From assembly GCF_902806285.1 (NCBI RefSeq), contig NZ_CADCWA010000010.1:1-33366 (forward strand): a stretch of DNA of 33,366 nt, written 5' to 3'. The stretch is from an uncultured Sphingomonas sp. Its GTDB lineage: Bacteria > Pseudomonadota > Alphaproteobacteria > Sphingomonadales > Sphingomonadaceae. Below are positions 6,220-14,898 of this stretch, in pieces. Below the pieces are notes generated by a model. That model did not search any database. It had not been told where the DNA came from and was given only the letters and a program-made list of their open reading frames with translations. Each line of letters starts with the position of its first letter. The first letter of the stretch is position 1. The position numbers were made by a program, and so were the translations under genes.

Positions 6220-7635
6220 ATGAAGAACTGGAACGTGCGCAAGGCGGTGGTGAGCCGCGAGGAGATGCCCGAGCATCACCGGCTGACCCAGTCGCTCTCC
6301 TGGCCGCACCTGGTTGCGCTGGGTGTGGGCGCCATCGTTGGCACCGGCATCCTTACCCTGATCGGGGTGGGCGCGGGCAAGGCCGGGCCGGCGGTGATCC
6401 TGTCCTTCGCCATCGCCGGAGTGATCTGCGCCTGCGCGGCGCTGGCCTATGCCGAGGTGGCGACGATGATCCCCGCTTCGGGCTCGGCCTACACCTACAG
6501 CTATGTGGTGTTCGGCGAGCTGCTCGCGTGGATCGTCGGCTGGTCGCTGATCCTGGAGTACAGCCTGGTGGTGAGCGCGGTGGCGGTCGGCTGGTCGGGG
6601 TACCTCGCGCCGTTGTTGAACATCCCAGCCGAGCTCGCCAACGGGCCGGGGGCGGGCGGCTTCGTCAACCTGCCGGCGATCTTCATCATCGCGGCCGTCG
6701 CCGCCCTGCTGCTCGCGGGAACGCGGGAAAGCGCCAATCTCAACGCCGCGCTGGTGCTGGTGAAGCTGGCGGCGCTGGCGGTCTTCATCGCCGTAGCCCT
6801 GCCGCATTTCAGCAGCGCCAACTTCGAGCCGTTCATGCCGTACGGCTTTCCGCGCTCGGGGCCGGGCGGGAGCGAGGTGGGGGTGATGGCCGCGGCGGCG
6901 ATCATCTTTTTCGCCTTCTACGGCTTCGACGCCATCGCCACCGCCGCCGAGGAGGCCAAGAATCCTGGGCGCGACCTGGCGATCGGGATCGTCGGGTCGA
7001 TGGCGGTGTGCGTGGTGATCTACATGGCGGTGGCCGCCGCCGCGGTGGGCGCGCTGTCCTATGCCCGCTTCGCCAATTCTCCCGAGCCGCTGGCGCTGAT
7101 CCTGCGGGAGATCGGCCAGCCGTGGGCCGCGCGCATCCTCGCCATCTCGGCGGTGGCGGCGTTGCCGACCGTGATCCTGGCCTTCTTCTACGGGCAGAGC
7201 CGGATCTTCTTCACCATGGCGCGCGACGGCCTGCTGCCGAGCGGACTGGCGACCGTCTCCTCGCGCGGGTCGCCGGTCCGCATCACCCTGTTCACGGCGC
7301 TGGTCGTGGCGGTGATCGCCGGCATCTTCCCGCTTGATGAGATCGCCGCCCTGGCCAACGCCGGAACGTTGGCCGCCTTCATCGCCGTGTGCGCGGCGAT
7401 GCTAGTGATGCGCCGGCGCGAGCCCAATCGCGAACGCCGCTTCCGCACGCCGCTGCCCTGGCTGATCGGCCCCGTGGGGATCGCGGGGTGCCTGTACCTG
7501 TTCTGGAGCCTGCCGGCCAAGACGCAGTGGTATTTCCTGGTGTGGAACGTTCTCGGCCTCGCCGTCTACCTGCTGTACGCGCAGCGGCAGGCGGAGCGGG
7601 CACGGGAGCAGGTGGAAACGGCTGCGGCGGCCTGA
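6220..7635 (+). CDS. amino-acid permease, APC superfamily (CAT-like)
   Basis: 471 aa inner-membrane transporter with about 12 helices. The N-terminal signature LGVGAIVGTGILTLIG (TM1, about 34-50), followed by AYAEVATMIPASGSAYTY (about 77-94), is typical of the cationic amino acid transporter-like branch, related to YfnA/YhdG. Later features fit as well: AFYGFDAIATAAEEAKNP (TM6 and the conserved loop), QSRIFFTMARDGLLP, and a final PAKTQWYFLVWN helix region. It probably acts as a proton symporter or exchanger; the substrate cannot be read from sequence. ATG 6220 was chosen because a GGGGGGAG ribosome binding site lies just upstream. It converges with the GT-C gene. Confidence 0.92.
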   Translation: MKNWNVRKAVVSREEMPEHHRLTQSLSWPHLVALGVGAIVGTGILTLIGVGAGKAGPAVILSFAIAGVICACAALAYAEVATMIPASGSAYTYSYVVFGELLAWIVGWSLILEYSLVVSAVAVGWSGYLAPLLNIPAELANGPGAGGFVNLPAIFIIAAVAALLLAGTRESANLNAALVLVKLAALAVFIAVALPHFSSANFEPFMPYGFPRSGPGGSEVGVMAAAAIIFFAFYGFDAIATAAEEAKNPGRDLAIGIVGSMAVCVVIYMAVAAAAVGALSYARFANSPEPLALILREIGQPWAARILAISAVAALPTVILAFFYGQSRIFFTMARDGLLPSGLATVSSRGSPVRITLFTALVVAVIAGIFPLDEIAALANAGTLAAFIAVCAAMLVMRRREPNRERRFRTPLPWLIGPVGIAGCLYLFWSLPAKTQWYFLVWNVLGLAVYLLYAQRQAERAREQVETAAAA

Positions 7636-7657
7636 TCGGCAACGCGAGCGAATCACC

Positions 7658-9154
7658 TCAGCGTTTCGGCCGCAGTGCGTAAACTTGGTAGTGGCGGCGC
7701 TTGGCGGGATAGGACCCGACCAGCCGATAGTCGCGCGCCAACACCGCGTAGAGGAACGCCCGCGCACTCCGATTGGGATCCATGACCGGCACCGACGAAC
7801 TCACGATTACGCCCGGCCGGGCAAGGAGGATGCGGCGGAGCTCGGTCAACGGATCGACGCCGAGGCCAGTTTCCTCGACCGCGAGGCTGAGATGGTAAGG
7901 GAAGACATAAGGGGTGAGGTGACAGGCCCCACTCAGGTAATCGACGGCGGGCGGACCGTCGAACATGAACAGACATCGTCCGTTGAGGTTCTGGGACACC
8001 GCCGACGTCAGCTCCGCGATCTGCTGCCGCGAGGTGCTCGGCCTCTCGTCGGGATAGCCGATCAGCACGGCATTCCAGAAGGCCACCAATAGCACCGAAG
8101 CCGGGCCGATCAGGCTGCGTTCGAAGAACGGGGCGGCCGCTAGAGACAATGGCACCAGCAGCGGAAGGGCGTAGTGCCAATAATAGGTGCCGAGCAGGAA
8201 GAAGCCGCCAAGCGCAACGGCCAGCCAGCCCAGGACCAGATGGTAGGTGCCGAGCTTGCCGCCGCGCAGTCCCTCCCACCGTACGGCGGCGAAGGCCACA
8301 ACCGTGCAGACCAGCAGTGGGAGCAGGGTGAGCCCGATCCGGGTCAGCCGGACATGAACCTGGTCGGGGGTAGCGGGCGGACGGAGCCCGATCGAGACGA
8401 AGTTGGCGAACCAGAAGGCCTGCAGCTCGCCGACCGCGGCGTAGTAGGCGGCCGCCGCGCCGGTCGGTCCGATCCCGCAAAGCGCGAACAAGGCGGCGGC
8501 GCGCACGGCGGCGGCGAGCCCGAAAGCGCGCCAGGCGCGCCACGCGAGCAAGGCACCGAAAAAGCAGCCTTCAAAGACGGCAGTGTATTTGATCTGGATG
8601 GCGATGCCGCACAGGGCCATCGCCAGCACCCCGGCCGAGGTCAGACCGCCGCGATCGGGTGCATCAAGGGCGCGGAGCGTCAGCAGGGCCGCACCGGCGA
8701 CGAATAGGTTGTAGAAGACCGGGGACTGGCCGCCGTAACCGCCCAGCGCGGCCAGGCCGGTGAGGTAGATGAAGCCCGCAGCGCCCGCCGCCAAGTTCGA
8801 GACGCCCATCCTGCGGGCAAGCTGGGCAACCACAATCGCAGTGCCAAAGGCGAACCCCGAGGCTACAAGCTGGTATTGGACGATGCCGTCGCCGCCGAGC
8901 AGCCGGATCGCGCCGAACAGCAGAAACAGGCCGATCGGCTTGCGGTCCCATACATCCACGAAGGGCAGCGCTCCGTTCCACATGAGATCGCCGACCTGAA
9001 GATAGAAGATCTCGTCGACGTGGAGGTTGGGATCGCCGAAGCGCGGCGCGCGGAGGACCAGCGTGGCAACCAGCAGCACGATGGCCATGCGGGTCGAAGG
9101 CGACAGGCGGCGCGCAGGAAAGGTCCATGCGCTGGGGATGACGGCAGTGGCCAC
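7658..9154 (-). CDS. GT-C fold membrane glycosyltransferase (GT39/ArnT-like)
   Basis: About 498 aa, very hydrophobic, with roughly 10-12 transmembrane segments. The first periplasmic loop carries LHVDEIFYLQVGDLMWNG and PFVDVWDRKPIGLFL; the acidic DE pair and the DRKP segment are the catalytic-loop marks of polyprenyl-phosphate-sugar-dependent GT-C enzymes. The C-terminal soluble part ends near YAVLARDYRLVGSYPAKRR. It likely transfers a sugar from a lipid carrier to a cell-envelope acceptor. GTG 9154 was chosen because it lies 2 bases past the upstream gene's stop, implying co-translation; ATG at MAIVLL is an alternative. The expected lipid-sugar donor enzyme next door is truncated. Confidence 0.85.
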   Translation of the reverse strand: MATAVIPSAWTFPARRLSPSTRMAIVLLVATLVLRAPRFGDPNLHVDEIFYLQVGDLMWNGALPFVDVWDRKPIGLFLLFGAIRLLGGDGIVQYQLVASGFAFGTAIVVAQLARRMGVSNLAAGAAGFIYLTGLAALGGYGGQSPVFYNLFVAGAALLTLRALDAPDRGGLTSAGVLAMALCGIAIQIKYTAVFEGCFFGALLAWRAWRAFGLAAAVRAAALFALCGIGPTGAAAAYYAAVGELQAFWFANFVSIGLRPPATPDQVHVRLTRIGLTLLPLLVCTVVAFAAVRWEGLRGGKLGTYHLVLGWLAVALGGFFLLGTYYWHYALPLLVPLSLAAAPFFERSLIGPASVLLVAFWNAVLIGYPDERPSTSRQQIAELTSAVSQNLNGRCLFMFDGPPAVDYLSGACHLTPYVFPYHLSLAVEETGLGVDPLTELRRILLARPGVIVSSSVPVMDPNRSARAFLYAVLARDYRLVGSYPAKRRHYQVYALRPKR

Positions 9155-9156
9155 GA

Positions 9157-9912
9157 TCAGCGCCGCCAGGTGAGGCAGGACGTGACGGCGTAGTTCCAGA
9201 CGGAACCCACTGCGGCCCCGACCAGCCCGGCCAGCCACCAGCTCTGGCCGTCGGCATAGATGAGCTCGCCGATGCCCACGTTCGCCGCTCCACCAAGGCT
9301 GCAGATCAGGTAGAAGCTGAGCAGCCCGGTAACCAGGCCGAAGCCCCTGCGGCGGCGGTCGCGATAGGTGAGTTGATTGTTGATGAAGTAGTTGCCGGTC
9401 ATGGAAACGACCACGGCCGCTCCTTGCGCCACCCGGAACGACAGCTGCGCCAGTTCGAGCGCGAGGCCGAGCACGGCGAGATGGACCAGCAGGCCGAAGC
9501 CGCCGACGGCGGCGAACATGAAGAAACGGGTGGGGACCCAGCGTCCAACCTTTTTGTCGATCAGGAGCAGCGCGAATTCGAGGAGGATGGCGCTGTCGAG
9601 CTTGCTGGCGCCGCTGAAGCGTTCCCGGAAGGTGTAGGGCACCTCCGCGATTGCGAGCCGGGTGGGCGAGGAGGCGACGATGTCCAGCAGGATCTTGTAG
9701 CCGACGCTGGACAGCCGCGGGAGCGCGGTCATCAGCGCTTCGCGGCGAATGGCAAAGAACCCGCTCATCGGGTCGCTGAGTTCGGCGCCCAGCACCTTGC
9801 GGGCCAATGTTGTCCCGGCCTGGCTGACCTTGGCACGCTGCTGGCTCCATGAACCGATCGAGCCGCCCTCGGTGTAGCGGGTGCCGACCGCGAGGTCGCT
9901 GCCGCCTTCCAC
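9157..9912 (-). pseudogene. 5'-truncated GT2 polyprenol-phosphate sugar synthase fused to GtrA
   Basis: The remaining 251 codons begin inside a Dpm1-like GT2 domain: SDLAVGTRYTEGGSIGSWS, LSDPMSGFFAIRREAL, then VGYKILLDIVASS and EVPYTFRERFSGASKLD. From about 128 follows a GtrA membrane domain (FFMFAAVGGFGLLVHLAVLG; NYFINNQLTYR; WNYAVTSCLTWR). Full-length proteins start about 130 residues earlier with the nucleotide-binding strand and the DXD-type metal site; neither is present. Upstream in frame the sequence stays open but encodes only low-complexity residues from the glnA terminator region. A GTG at 9912 could still start translation, giving an inactive GT2 remnant plus an intact GtrA domain. 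I read it as truncated by rearrangement. Confidence 0.75.
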
Positions 9913-9970
9913 GGCGCGGTAGAGGGAGACATGCGTCGCTTGAGTTTTGGTTAAGATTGGAGTGACGGGT

Positions 9971-10003
9971 GCGCCGCCGCAGCGCTGACCGGAGCGGCGG
10001 CGC
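9971..10003 (-). terminator. glnA hairpin terminator
   Basis: Perfect 10-bp arms, GCGCCGCCGC (9971-9980) and GCGGCGGCGC (9994-10003), with a 13-base loop, 6 bases after the glnA stop on the minus strand. No U-run follows, so it is either a weak intrinsic terminator or a 3'-end stabilising structure. Confidence 0.6.
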
Positions 10004-10009
10004 TTGCCC

Positions 10010-11422
10010 CTACATGGAGTAATACATATCGAACTCGACCGGGCTCGGGGTGGTCTCCCAGCGGAGCACTTCTTCCCACTTGAGCTCGATGTAGGCGTCG
10101 ATCTGGTCGACCGAAAAGACGTCGCCCCGGGTAAGGAAGTCGCGGTCGGCGGCGAGCGCGACCAGCGCTTCGCGGAGGGAGCCGCAGACGGTGGGGACGT
10201 CCACCAGCTCCTGCGGGGGCAGGTCGTAGAGGTTCTTGTCCATCGCCTCGCCCGGGTGGATGCGGTTCCCGATACCGTCGAGGCCGGCCATCAGGATCGC
10301 GGCGTAGGCGAGGTAGGGGTTGGCCATGGCGTCGGGGAAGCGGAACTCGACCCGCTTGCTCTTCTCGCCCGTGCCGTAGGGGATGCGGCAGGAGGCGGAG
10401 CGGTTGCGGCTGGAATAGGCCAGCAGCACCGGCGCCTCGAAGCCCGGAACCAGCCGCTTGTAGCTGTTGGTGGTCGGATTGGTGAAGGCGTTCAAGGCCC
10501 GGGCGTGCTTGATCACGCCGCCGATGAAGTAGAGCGCGGTGTCGGACAGGCCCGCATAGCCGTTGCCGGCGAACAGCGGCTTGCCCCCGTTCCAGAGCGA
10601 GAAGTGGGTGTGCATGCCCGAGCCGTTGTCCCTCGCGATCGGCTTGGGCATGAAGGTCGCGGTCTTGCCGTAGGCGTGGGCGACCATGTGCACGACGTAC
10701 TTGTAGATCTGCATGCGGTCCGCGGTCTGGACCAGGGTGCCGTAGGTCAGGCCGAGCTCGTGCTGCGCCGCGGCGACCTCATGGTGGTGCTTGTCGCAGG
10801 GCAGGCCCATCTCGAGCATCGTCGAGACCATCTCGCCGCGGATGTCGACGGCGCTGTCGACCGGCGCCACGGGGAAGTAGCCGCCCTTGGCCCGCGGGCG
10901 GTGCGCCTGGTTGCCGCCCTCATATTCGCGGCCGCTGTTGGTCGGCAGCTCGATATCGTCGAGCTTGTAGTAGCTGACGTTGTAGCCGTCCTCGAAGCGG
11001 ACGTCGTCGAACATGAAGAACTCGGCTTCCGGCCCGACGAAGGCGGTGTCGCCGATCCCGCTCGCCTTGAGGTAGGCCTCGGCGCGGGTGGCGGTGGAGC
11101 GGGGGTCGCGGGCGTAGAGCTCGCCGGTCGAGGGCTCCACCACGTTGCAGAACAGGATCATCATCGGGGTGGCGCTGAACGGGTCGAGGTAGACCGCCTC
11201 CAGGTCGGGCTTGAGGATCATGTCGGACTCGTTGATCGCCTTCCAGCCCTCGATCGAGGAGCCGTCGAACATGAAGCCGTCGTCCAGCATGTCCTCGTCG
11301 ATCGCGCCGGCGGCCATGGTCAGGTGCTGCCACTTGCCCTTGGGATCGGTGAAGCGGAGGTCCACCCACTCGATCTCCTCGTCCTTGATGCGGTCGAGAA
11401 CGTCGTTTGCCGAAGTCGCCAT
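10010..11422 (-). CDS. glnA: glutamine synthetase type I
   Basis: 470 aa. Makes glutamine from glutamate, ammonia and ATP as a dodecamer; the central ammonia-assimilation step. Marks: [18 protein letters not shown] (51-68), the metal and glutamate sites around [11 protein letters not shown] (130-140) and [13 protein letters not shown] (212-224), the ATP-binding [12 protein letters not shown] (266-277), and [11 protein letters not shown] (340-350). Tyr399 in [10 protein letters not shown] is the adenylylation site used by GlnE, so activity control by adenylylation is expected. Length is normal. ATG 11422. In many Alphaproteobacteria glnB lies directly upstream; here there is none, only a short spacer and a pseudogene scar. 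No clear NtrC or sigma-54 site was seen upstream. Confidence 0.97.
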   Translation of the reverse strand: MATSANDVLDRIKDEEIEWVDLRFTDPKGKWQHLTMAAGAIDEDMLDDGFMFDGSSIEGWKAINESDMILKPDLEAVYLDPFSATPMMILFCNVVEPSTGELYARDPRSTATRAEAYLKASGIGDTAFVGPEAEFFMFDDVRFEDGYNVSYYKLDDIELPTNSGREYEGGNQAHRPRAKGGYFPVAPVDSAVDIRGEMVSTMLEMGLPCDKHHHEVAAAQHELGLTYGTLVQTADRMQIYKYVVHMVAHAYGKTATFMPKPIARDNGSGMHTHFSLWNGGKPLFAGNGYAGLSDTALYFIGGVIKHARALNAFTNPTTNSYKRLVPGFEAPVLLAYSSRNRSASCRIPYGTGEKSKRVEFRFPDAMANPYLAYAAILMAGLDGIGNRIHPGEAMDKNLYDLPPQELVDVPTVCGSLREALVALAADRDFLTRGDVFSVDQIDAYIELKWEEVLRWETTPSPVEFDMYYSM

Positions 11423-11665
11423 GTGAGTACCCCACCCCGATGAGAGAATCGCCGCGGCTGGAGGCCGGGCTTGCGGGCAACGGATTCCAACGAGCGCGGC
11501 GCGGGTCGAGTCAGGGTGAATGTTTCACGTGGGCAAGTCCGCAGTGGAAGTGATCAGGACTCACCGACACCATGTCCCGTTACATCCGGCTCTTCGGAGT
11601 TGCGGTAACGTCCGTCACCTGGGACGGTACCGTTCGGCTGTTGGAGCCTGATGGTTGTATCTGGC

Positions 11666-11893
11666 TCAGCTATTGGCGCGCGCAAACGTCCGCATCGCGT
11701 CCAGAGTCTCCTCGCTCAGATGGTGCTCCACACCCTCCGCGTCCATTTCCGCGATCCGCGTCGGCACCCCCAAAGCGAGCAGGAATCGCACCACCAGCTC
11801 GTGCCGGTCGCGTGACCGCGCCGCCATCTCGGTGCCTTGCGCGGTGATGAAGATCGAGCGGTACGGCCGGATCTCCACCAACCCGTGGCTCAC
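11666..11893 (-). pseudogene. mntR remnant (C-terminal part of Mn-responsive DtxR-family repressor)
   Basis: The 75 readable codons contain [37 protein letters not shown] and [19 protein letters not shown]. These match my memory of the second half of MntR: end of the winged HTH, then the dimerisation domain with metal ligands ([14 protein letters not shown]). The DNA-recognition helices, about 70 N-terminal residues, are missing. At about 11885 the sequence changes abruptly into an mntH remnant on the other strand. A GTG at 11893 could start a short peptide, but it could not act as a normal repressor. Confidence 0.72.
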
Positions 11894-12129
11894 GGTCGCC
11901 GCGCTCTATGGGGAGGGCGGCACAACCAAGCTGCTCGTCCTCAGCCAGGTCGTGCTCAGCATGCAGCTGCCCTTTGCCGTCGTGCCGCTGGTCGCGTTCA
12001 CGAGCGACCGCGCCAAGATGGGCGGGTTCGCTAACCCCCCGCTGGCTGAAATGGGGCGCCTGGACCATCGCCGCGCTGATCATCGGGCTCAACCTGAAGC
12101 TCCTGGCGGCGTTCGCCGGGATCGCCTGA
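11884..12129 (+). pseudogene. mntH remnant (C-terminal part of Nramp Mn transporter), frameshifted
   Basis: The frame opens with [20 protein letters not shown] and continues [20 protein letters not shown], characteristic of the penultimate helix and loop of MntH/Nramp. After the six-C run at 12035-12040 the match moves to another frame: [20 protein letters not shown], then [10 protein letters not shown] and a stop at 12127-12129. Dropping one C restores a single frame. The first eight or nine helices of the about 430-residue transporter are absent. It has both a large 5' deletion and a single-base frameshift, so it is a decayed gene. Confidence 0.75.
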
Positions 12130-12297
12130 CGGGTGGCGGAGCTGGTGACTACGCGGCTGCATCCTTGCAAGCGCACTGACCCCGCCATCCCAGCGCGGCT
12201 CGGCGGCCTCTCTCTCCCGAAGCGGGGGCGACAAGCTGGAGTGATCAATCGCGGCGGCCGCGCGTTGGACGCGCTGGCTTGAAAGAAGGAGCGCGCC

Positions 12298-12645
12298 ATG
12301 CCCGAACGCACCTGCCGGACCTATGACCAGTTCTGGCCGCACTACCTGCGGGAGCATGCCCGCCCACGGACTCGGGCGATCCATTACGCGGGAACGGCGC
12401 TGGTGATCGGGTGCGCGGGGGCGCTGGCGGCGACGCGGAACCGGCGCTGGCTCGCAGCGATGCCGGTGGCGGGGTACGGGTTCGCTTGGGGCAGCCACGC
12501 GCTGGTGGAGCGCAACCGGCCGGCGACCTTTACCTATCCCTGGTGGTCGCTCCGGTCCGATTTCCGCATGTTCTTTCTGGCGCTGGGCGGGCGGCTCGGT
12601 CCGCATCTGGCGGCGGCGGGCGTGCGCGGGGCGGCGCCAAGCTGA
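12298..12645 (+). CDS. DUF962 / Mpo1-like membrane protein
   Basis: 115 aa. The opening [27 protein letters not shown] matches the DUF962 (Mpo1/YGL010w-like) pattern, with conserved His residues in YLREH and IHYAGT; related yeast and bacterial proteins act as dioxygenases on 2-hydroxy fatty acids. Two or three hydrophobic segments follow ([30 protein letters not shown]), then [15 protein letters not shown], also conserved in the family. Enzymatic function here is inference. AAGGAG lies 10 bases upstream of ATG 12298, a strong ribosome binding site. The AI-2E gene follows 31 bp downstream in the same direction, so co-transcription is likely. Confidence 0.87.
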   Translation: MPERTCRTYDQFWPHYLREHARPRTRAIHYAGTALVIGCAGALAATRNRRWLAAMPVAGYGFAWGSHALVERNRPATFTYPWWSLRSDFRMFFLALGGRLGPHLAAAGVRGAAPS

Positions 12646-12676
12646 CGCTGGCGGGGCCGGGCCGGGGACGCTACTG

Positions 12677-13915
12677 ATGGGCATGGCCACTGCCGCGCCC
12701 GAGCCGCAACTCGACCTTCCCGCTCCGCCCGAACCGGCGGCGACCGTGCCGCCCGATCCCGATGCGGTGGAGCTGGTCGAGGGGCTGACCGCCAAGCGCG
12801 ACCGGCTGCTCGCTTCGCTGACCTTGATCGGCGGCGTCGGACTGGCGCTGTCCATCCCCTTCGCGTTGCGGGCCGGGGCCGAGTTCTTCCTGCCGGTGAC
12901 GGCGGCGCTGGTGATAGCAGTCGCGCTGGTGCCACTGCTGGAATGGTTCGAGGAGCGCGGCGTGCCCTCCGGGGCGGCGGCCGGGCTCTGCGTGGTCATC
13001 TTCCTGGCGGTGATGACCTTCGCCATCCTGTCCATCGTCGTTCCGGCGATCGACTGGGTCGCGCTGGTGCCCGAGCGGATCGGCAAGGTGCGCGAAACGC
13101 TGGAGCCGGTGCTGAGCCTGTACCAGAACCTCGAACGGTTCACCGACCGGATCCTGTCGCAGCTGCCGGCGCCGGGGGAGAGCGGGCCACGGGCGGTGCG
13201 GATCGAGACGCCCAACTCCATGCTGGGGCTGCTGGCGCAGTCGGCGCCGCATGCGCTCATTCAGCTGTTCTTCGCGCTGCTGGTGATCTACTTCTTCCTG
13301 GCCGGCTGGACGGGGATGCGCAAGCAGACCATCACCGGGCGGAGCAGCTTCGAAGGGGCGCTGACCACCGCGCGGGTGATCCAGCAGGTGGTGGCCGCGA
13401 CCTCCACCTATATCGGTACCATCACTCTCATCAACGTGACGCTGGGCGCGACCACCGCGCTGATCCTGTGGTGGCTGGGGATGGACTCGCCCTTGATGTG
13501 GGGCGGCATCGTGGCGGTGCTCAATTACATTCCGTACCTGGGGCCGATCGCCTCCGCGCTGCTGCTGGGCGTGGGCGGGCTGATGACCTTCCCGGACGCC
13601 TGGCATGCGCTGCTGCCGCCGGCGATCTTTATCGGGCTGCACATGGTGGAGGCGAACGTGGTCACCCCGCTGATCGTGGGCAAGCGGGTCAAGATCAATC
13701 CGCTGCTGATCCTCTTGTCCCTGAGCTTCTGGGCGTGGGTGTGGGGGACCACGGGCGCGCTGCTGGCGATCCCGCTGCTGATCATCATCAAGACGGTGTT
13801 CGCGGCCGCCGGCACGCCCGACATCGCCGGCTTCCTGTTCGAGCAGGGCACGCTGACCCACGTCGGCGAGGAGGATGAGGACAAGGAGCGGAGCGGGGCG
13901 CAACAAGCCGGTTGA
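12677..13915 (+). CDS. AI-2E family transporter (PerM/YdiK-like)
   Basis: 412 aa integral membrane protein. A Pro/Ala/Glu-rich cytoplasmic N-terminus (1-40) is followed by paired helices (about 48-63, 70-88), FLAVMTFAILSIVVPAI, a periplasmic amphipathic stretch with KVRETLEPVLSLYQNLERF, and the family core: FFALLVIYFFLAGW, TSTYIGTITLINVTLGATT, WGGIVAVLNYIPYLGPI, and EANVVTPLIVGKRVKINPL. Members export or exchange small molecules or Na+; true AI-2 transport is not implied. ATG 12677 is used; a second ATG two codons later is equally possible. The C-terminal tail is charged (EEDEDKERSG). tRNA-Asp begins 40 bp downstream. Confidence 0.92.
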   Translation: MGMATAAPEPQLDLPAPPEPAATVPPDPDAVELVEGLTAKRDRLLASLTLIGGVGLALSIPFALRAGAEFFLPVTAALVIAVALVPLLEWFEERGVPSGAAAGLCVVIFLAVMTFAILSIVVPAIDWVALVPERIGKVRETLEPVLSLYQNLERFTDRILSQLPAPGESGPRAVRIETPNSMLGLLAQSAPHALIQLFFALLVIYFFLAGWTGMRKQTITGRSSFEGALTTARVIQQVVAATSTYIGTITLINVTLGATTALILWWLGMDSPLMWGGIVAVLNYIPYLGPIASALLLGVGGLMTFPDAWHALLPPAIFIGLHMVEANVVTPLIVGKRVKINPLLILLSLSFWAWVWGTTGALLAIPLLIIIKTVFAAAGTPDIAGFLFEQGTLTHVGEEDEDKERSGAQQAG

Positions 13916-13955
13916 CGGGGTGGGCGGGCTCCCTTAGGTGCCCGGCCACGCCGAT

Positions 13956-14032
<77 letters not shown>

Positions 14033-14082
14033 CCCTGCCTCTCTTTTTTGCAGCCTGGCCGCCAGCCGGTTAAGCCGGCACC

Positions 14083-14898
14083 GTGCGCGAGCGTCGTTCT
14101 CCCCACACTGTCCTCGGGCTGCGGCCGGGCGCCGACCGGGCGGCGGTGGACGAGGCGTTTCGCCGGCTGATGAAGCAGCGGCACCCCGATCTGCGCGGCG
14201 GCGACCCGGCGGCCGCGGCCGAGCTGAACGACGCTTATGCCGCGCTCAAGGCCGAGACGGCGCGAGTTCAGCCGGTGGCCGCGCTGCCCGTCGCCAAGCT
14301 GGCCCGGGAGCCGCGAGGACGGCGCCGAGGCCGGCTTGGCGGGTTGCTGATGGTGGCGATGGCGGGCGCCGGGCTGTTCTTCGCGCCGGTTCCGGACCTG
14401 CCGCGGACCCAATCAGCCCAGCGAACCTTGCCGCCCCCTCGCGGCCCGGATGCGGAGCCCGGACCGGTGGACATGCCGGACCTCCGCAGCTTGCCGGACG
14501 AGGAAGCCGTCGCGGCCGCCGTTGCGGCTGCGCAGCGGCTGCGGGCGCAGCGGCTGGACGGTGAAGCGGTGAACTTCAGCAGGAGCTGCGAGGAAGAGCT
14601 GAAGACCTATGCCAGCCTGTCGTTGCTGGACCATTGCGTCGCCTTCGACGCCGCCAGCGGGATGCTGGGCGGGGCAAGCCCGGACGCGCGCTTCCGGGCC
14701 GAGGACATGGCGGCGCGCCATGTGGGCGCGGCGCTGCGGGTGTCGGACGATCCCGTGCTCGCCGAGGACCGGATCGGCAGCGTTCGGCGGCAGGTCGAGC
14801 GATTGCTACTTCCGCCGCCCGCGGATCAGGGCGTGCCCGCCGGGGGAGCCGTGGAAACGGGTGCGGCCGGCTTGGGCGCGACCGGTTCGGCGGGCTGA
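14083..14898 (+). CDS. J-domain-containing membrane protein
   Basis: 271 aa. Residues 6-58 form a J-domain: SPHTVLGLRPGADRAAVDEA, FRRLMKQRHPDLRGGD with the HPD motif at 34-36, and ELNDAYAALK. An Arg-rich linker (78-85) and one hydrophobic segment (about 86-104) follow, then a long Pro/Ala/Glu-rich part likely in the periplasm, with two Cys (RSCEEEL, LDHCVAFD). The topology, J-domain inside and tail outside, suggests membrane recruitment of DnaK, but this is inference. GTG 14083 begins just before the J-domain. The last 73 bases overlap the end of the convergent hydrolase gene, so the two C-termini share DNA. Confidence 0.78.
   Translation: MRERRSPHTVLGLRPGADRAAVDEAFRRLMKQRHPDLRGGDPAAAAELNDAYAALKAETARVQPVAALPVAKLAREPRGRRRGRLGGLLMVAMAGAGLFFAPVPDLPRTQSAQRTLPPPRGPDAEPGPVDMPDLRSLPDEEAVAAAVAAAQRLRAQRLDGEAVNFSRSCEEELKTYASLSLLDHCVAFDAASGMLGGASPDARFRAEDMAARHVGAALRVSDDPVLAEDRIGSVRRQVERLLLPPPADQGVPAGGAVETGAAGLGATGSAG

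Noticed and set aside
9913-10009. Possible missing N-terminus of the GT2 domain upstream of 9912
   Set aside because: The frame stays open, but it encodes low-complexity residues from the glnA terminator stem and shows no GT2 motif, so truncation stands.
10004-11443. Long plus-strand open frame antisense to glnA
   Set aside because: Val/Gly/Ala/Glu-rich shadow of a GC-rich gene; glnA on the minus strand has every family motif.
11520-11535. parS-like sequence TGTTTCACGTG
   Set aside because: Only the left part of the ParB site TGTTTCACGTGAAACA is present; the right arm does not match, so it is not a credible parS.
11572-11847. Plus-strand open frame beginning MSRYIRLFGVAVTSV
   Set aside because: It is only weakly protein-like, its second half is antisense to the mntR remnant, and no ribosome binding site or recognisable family is seen.
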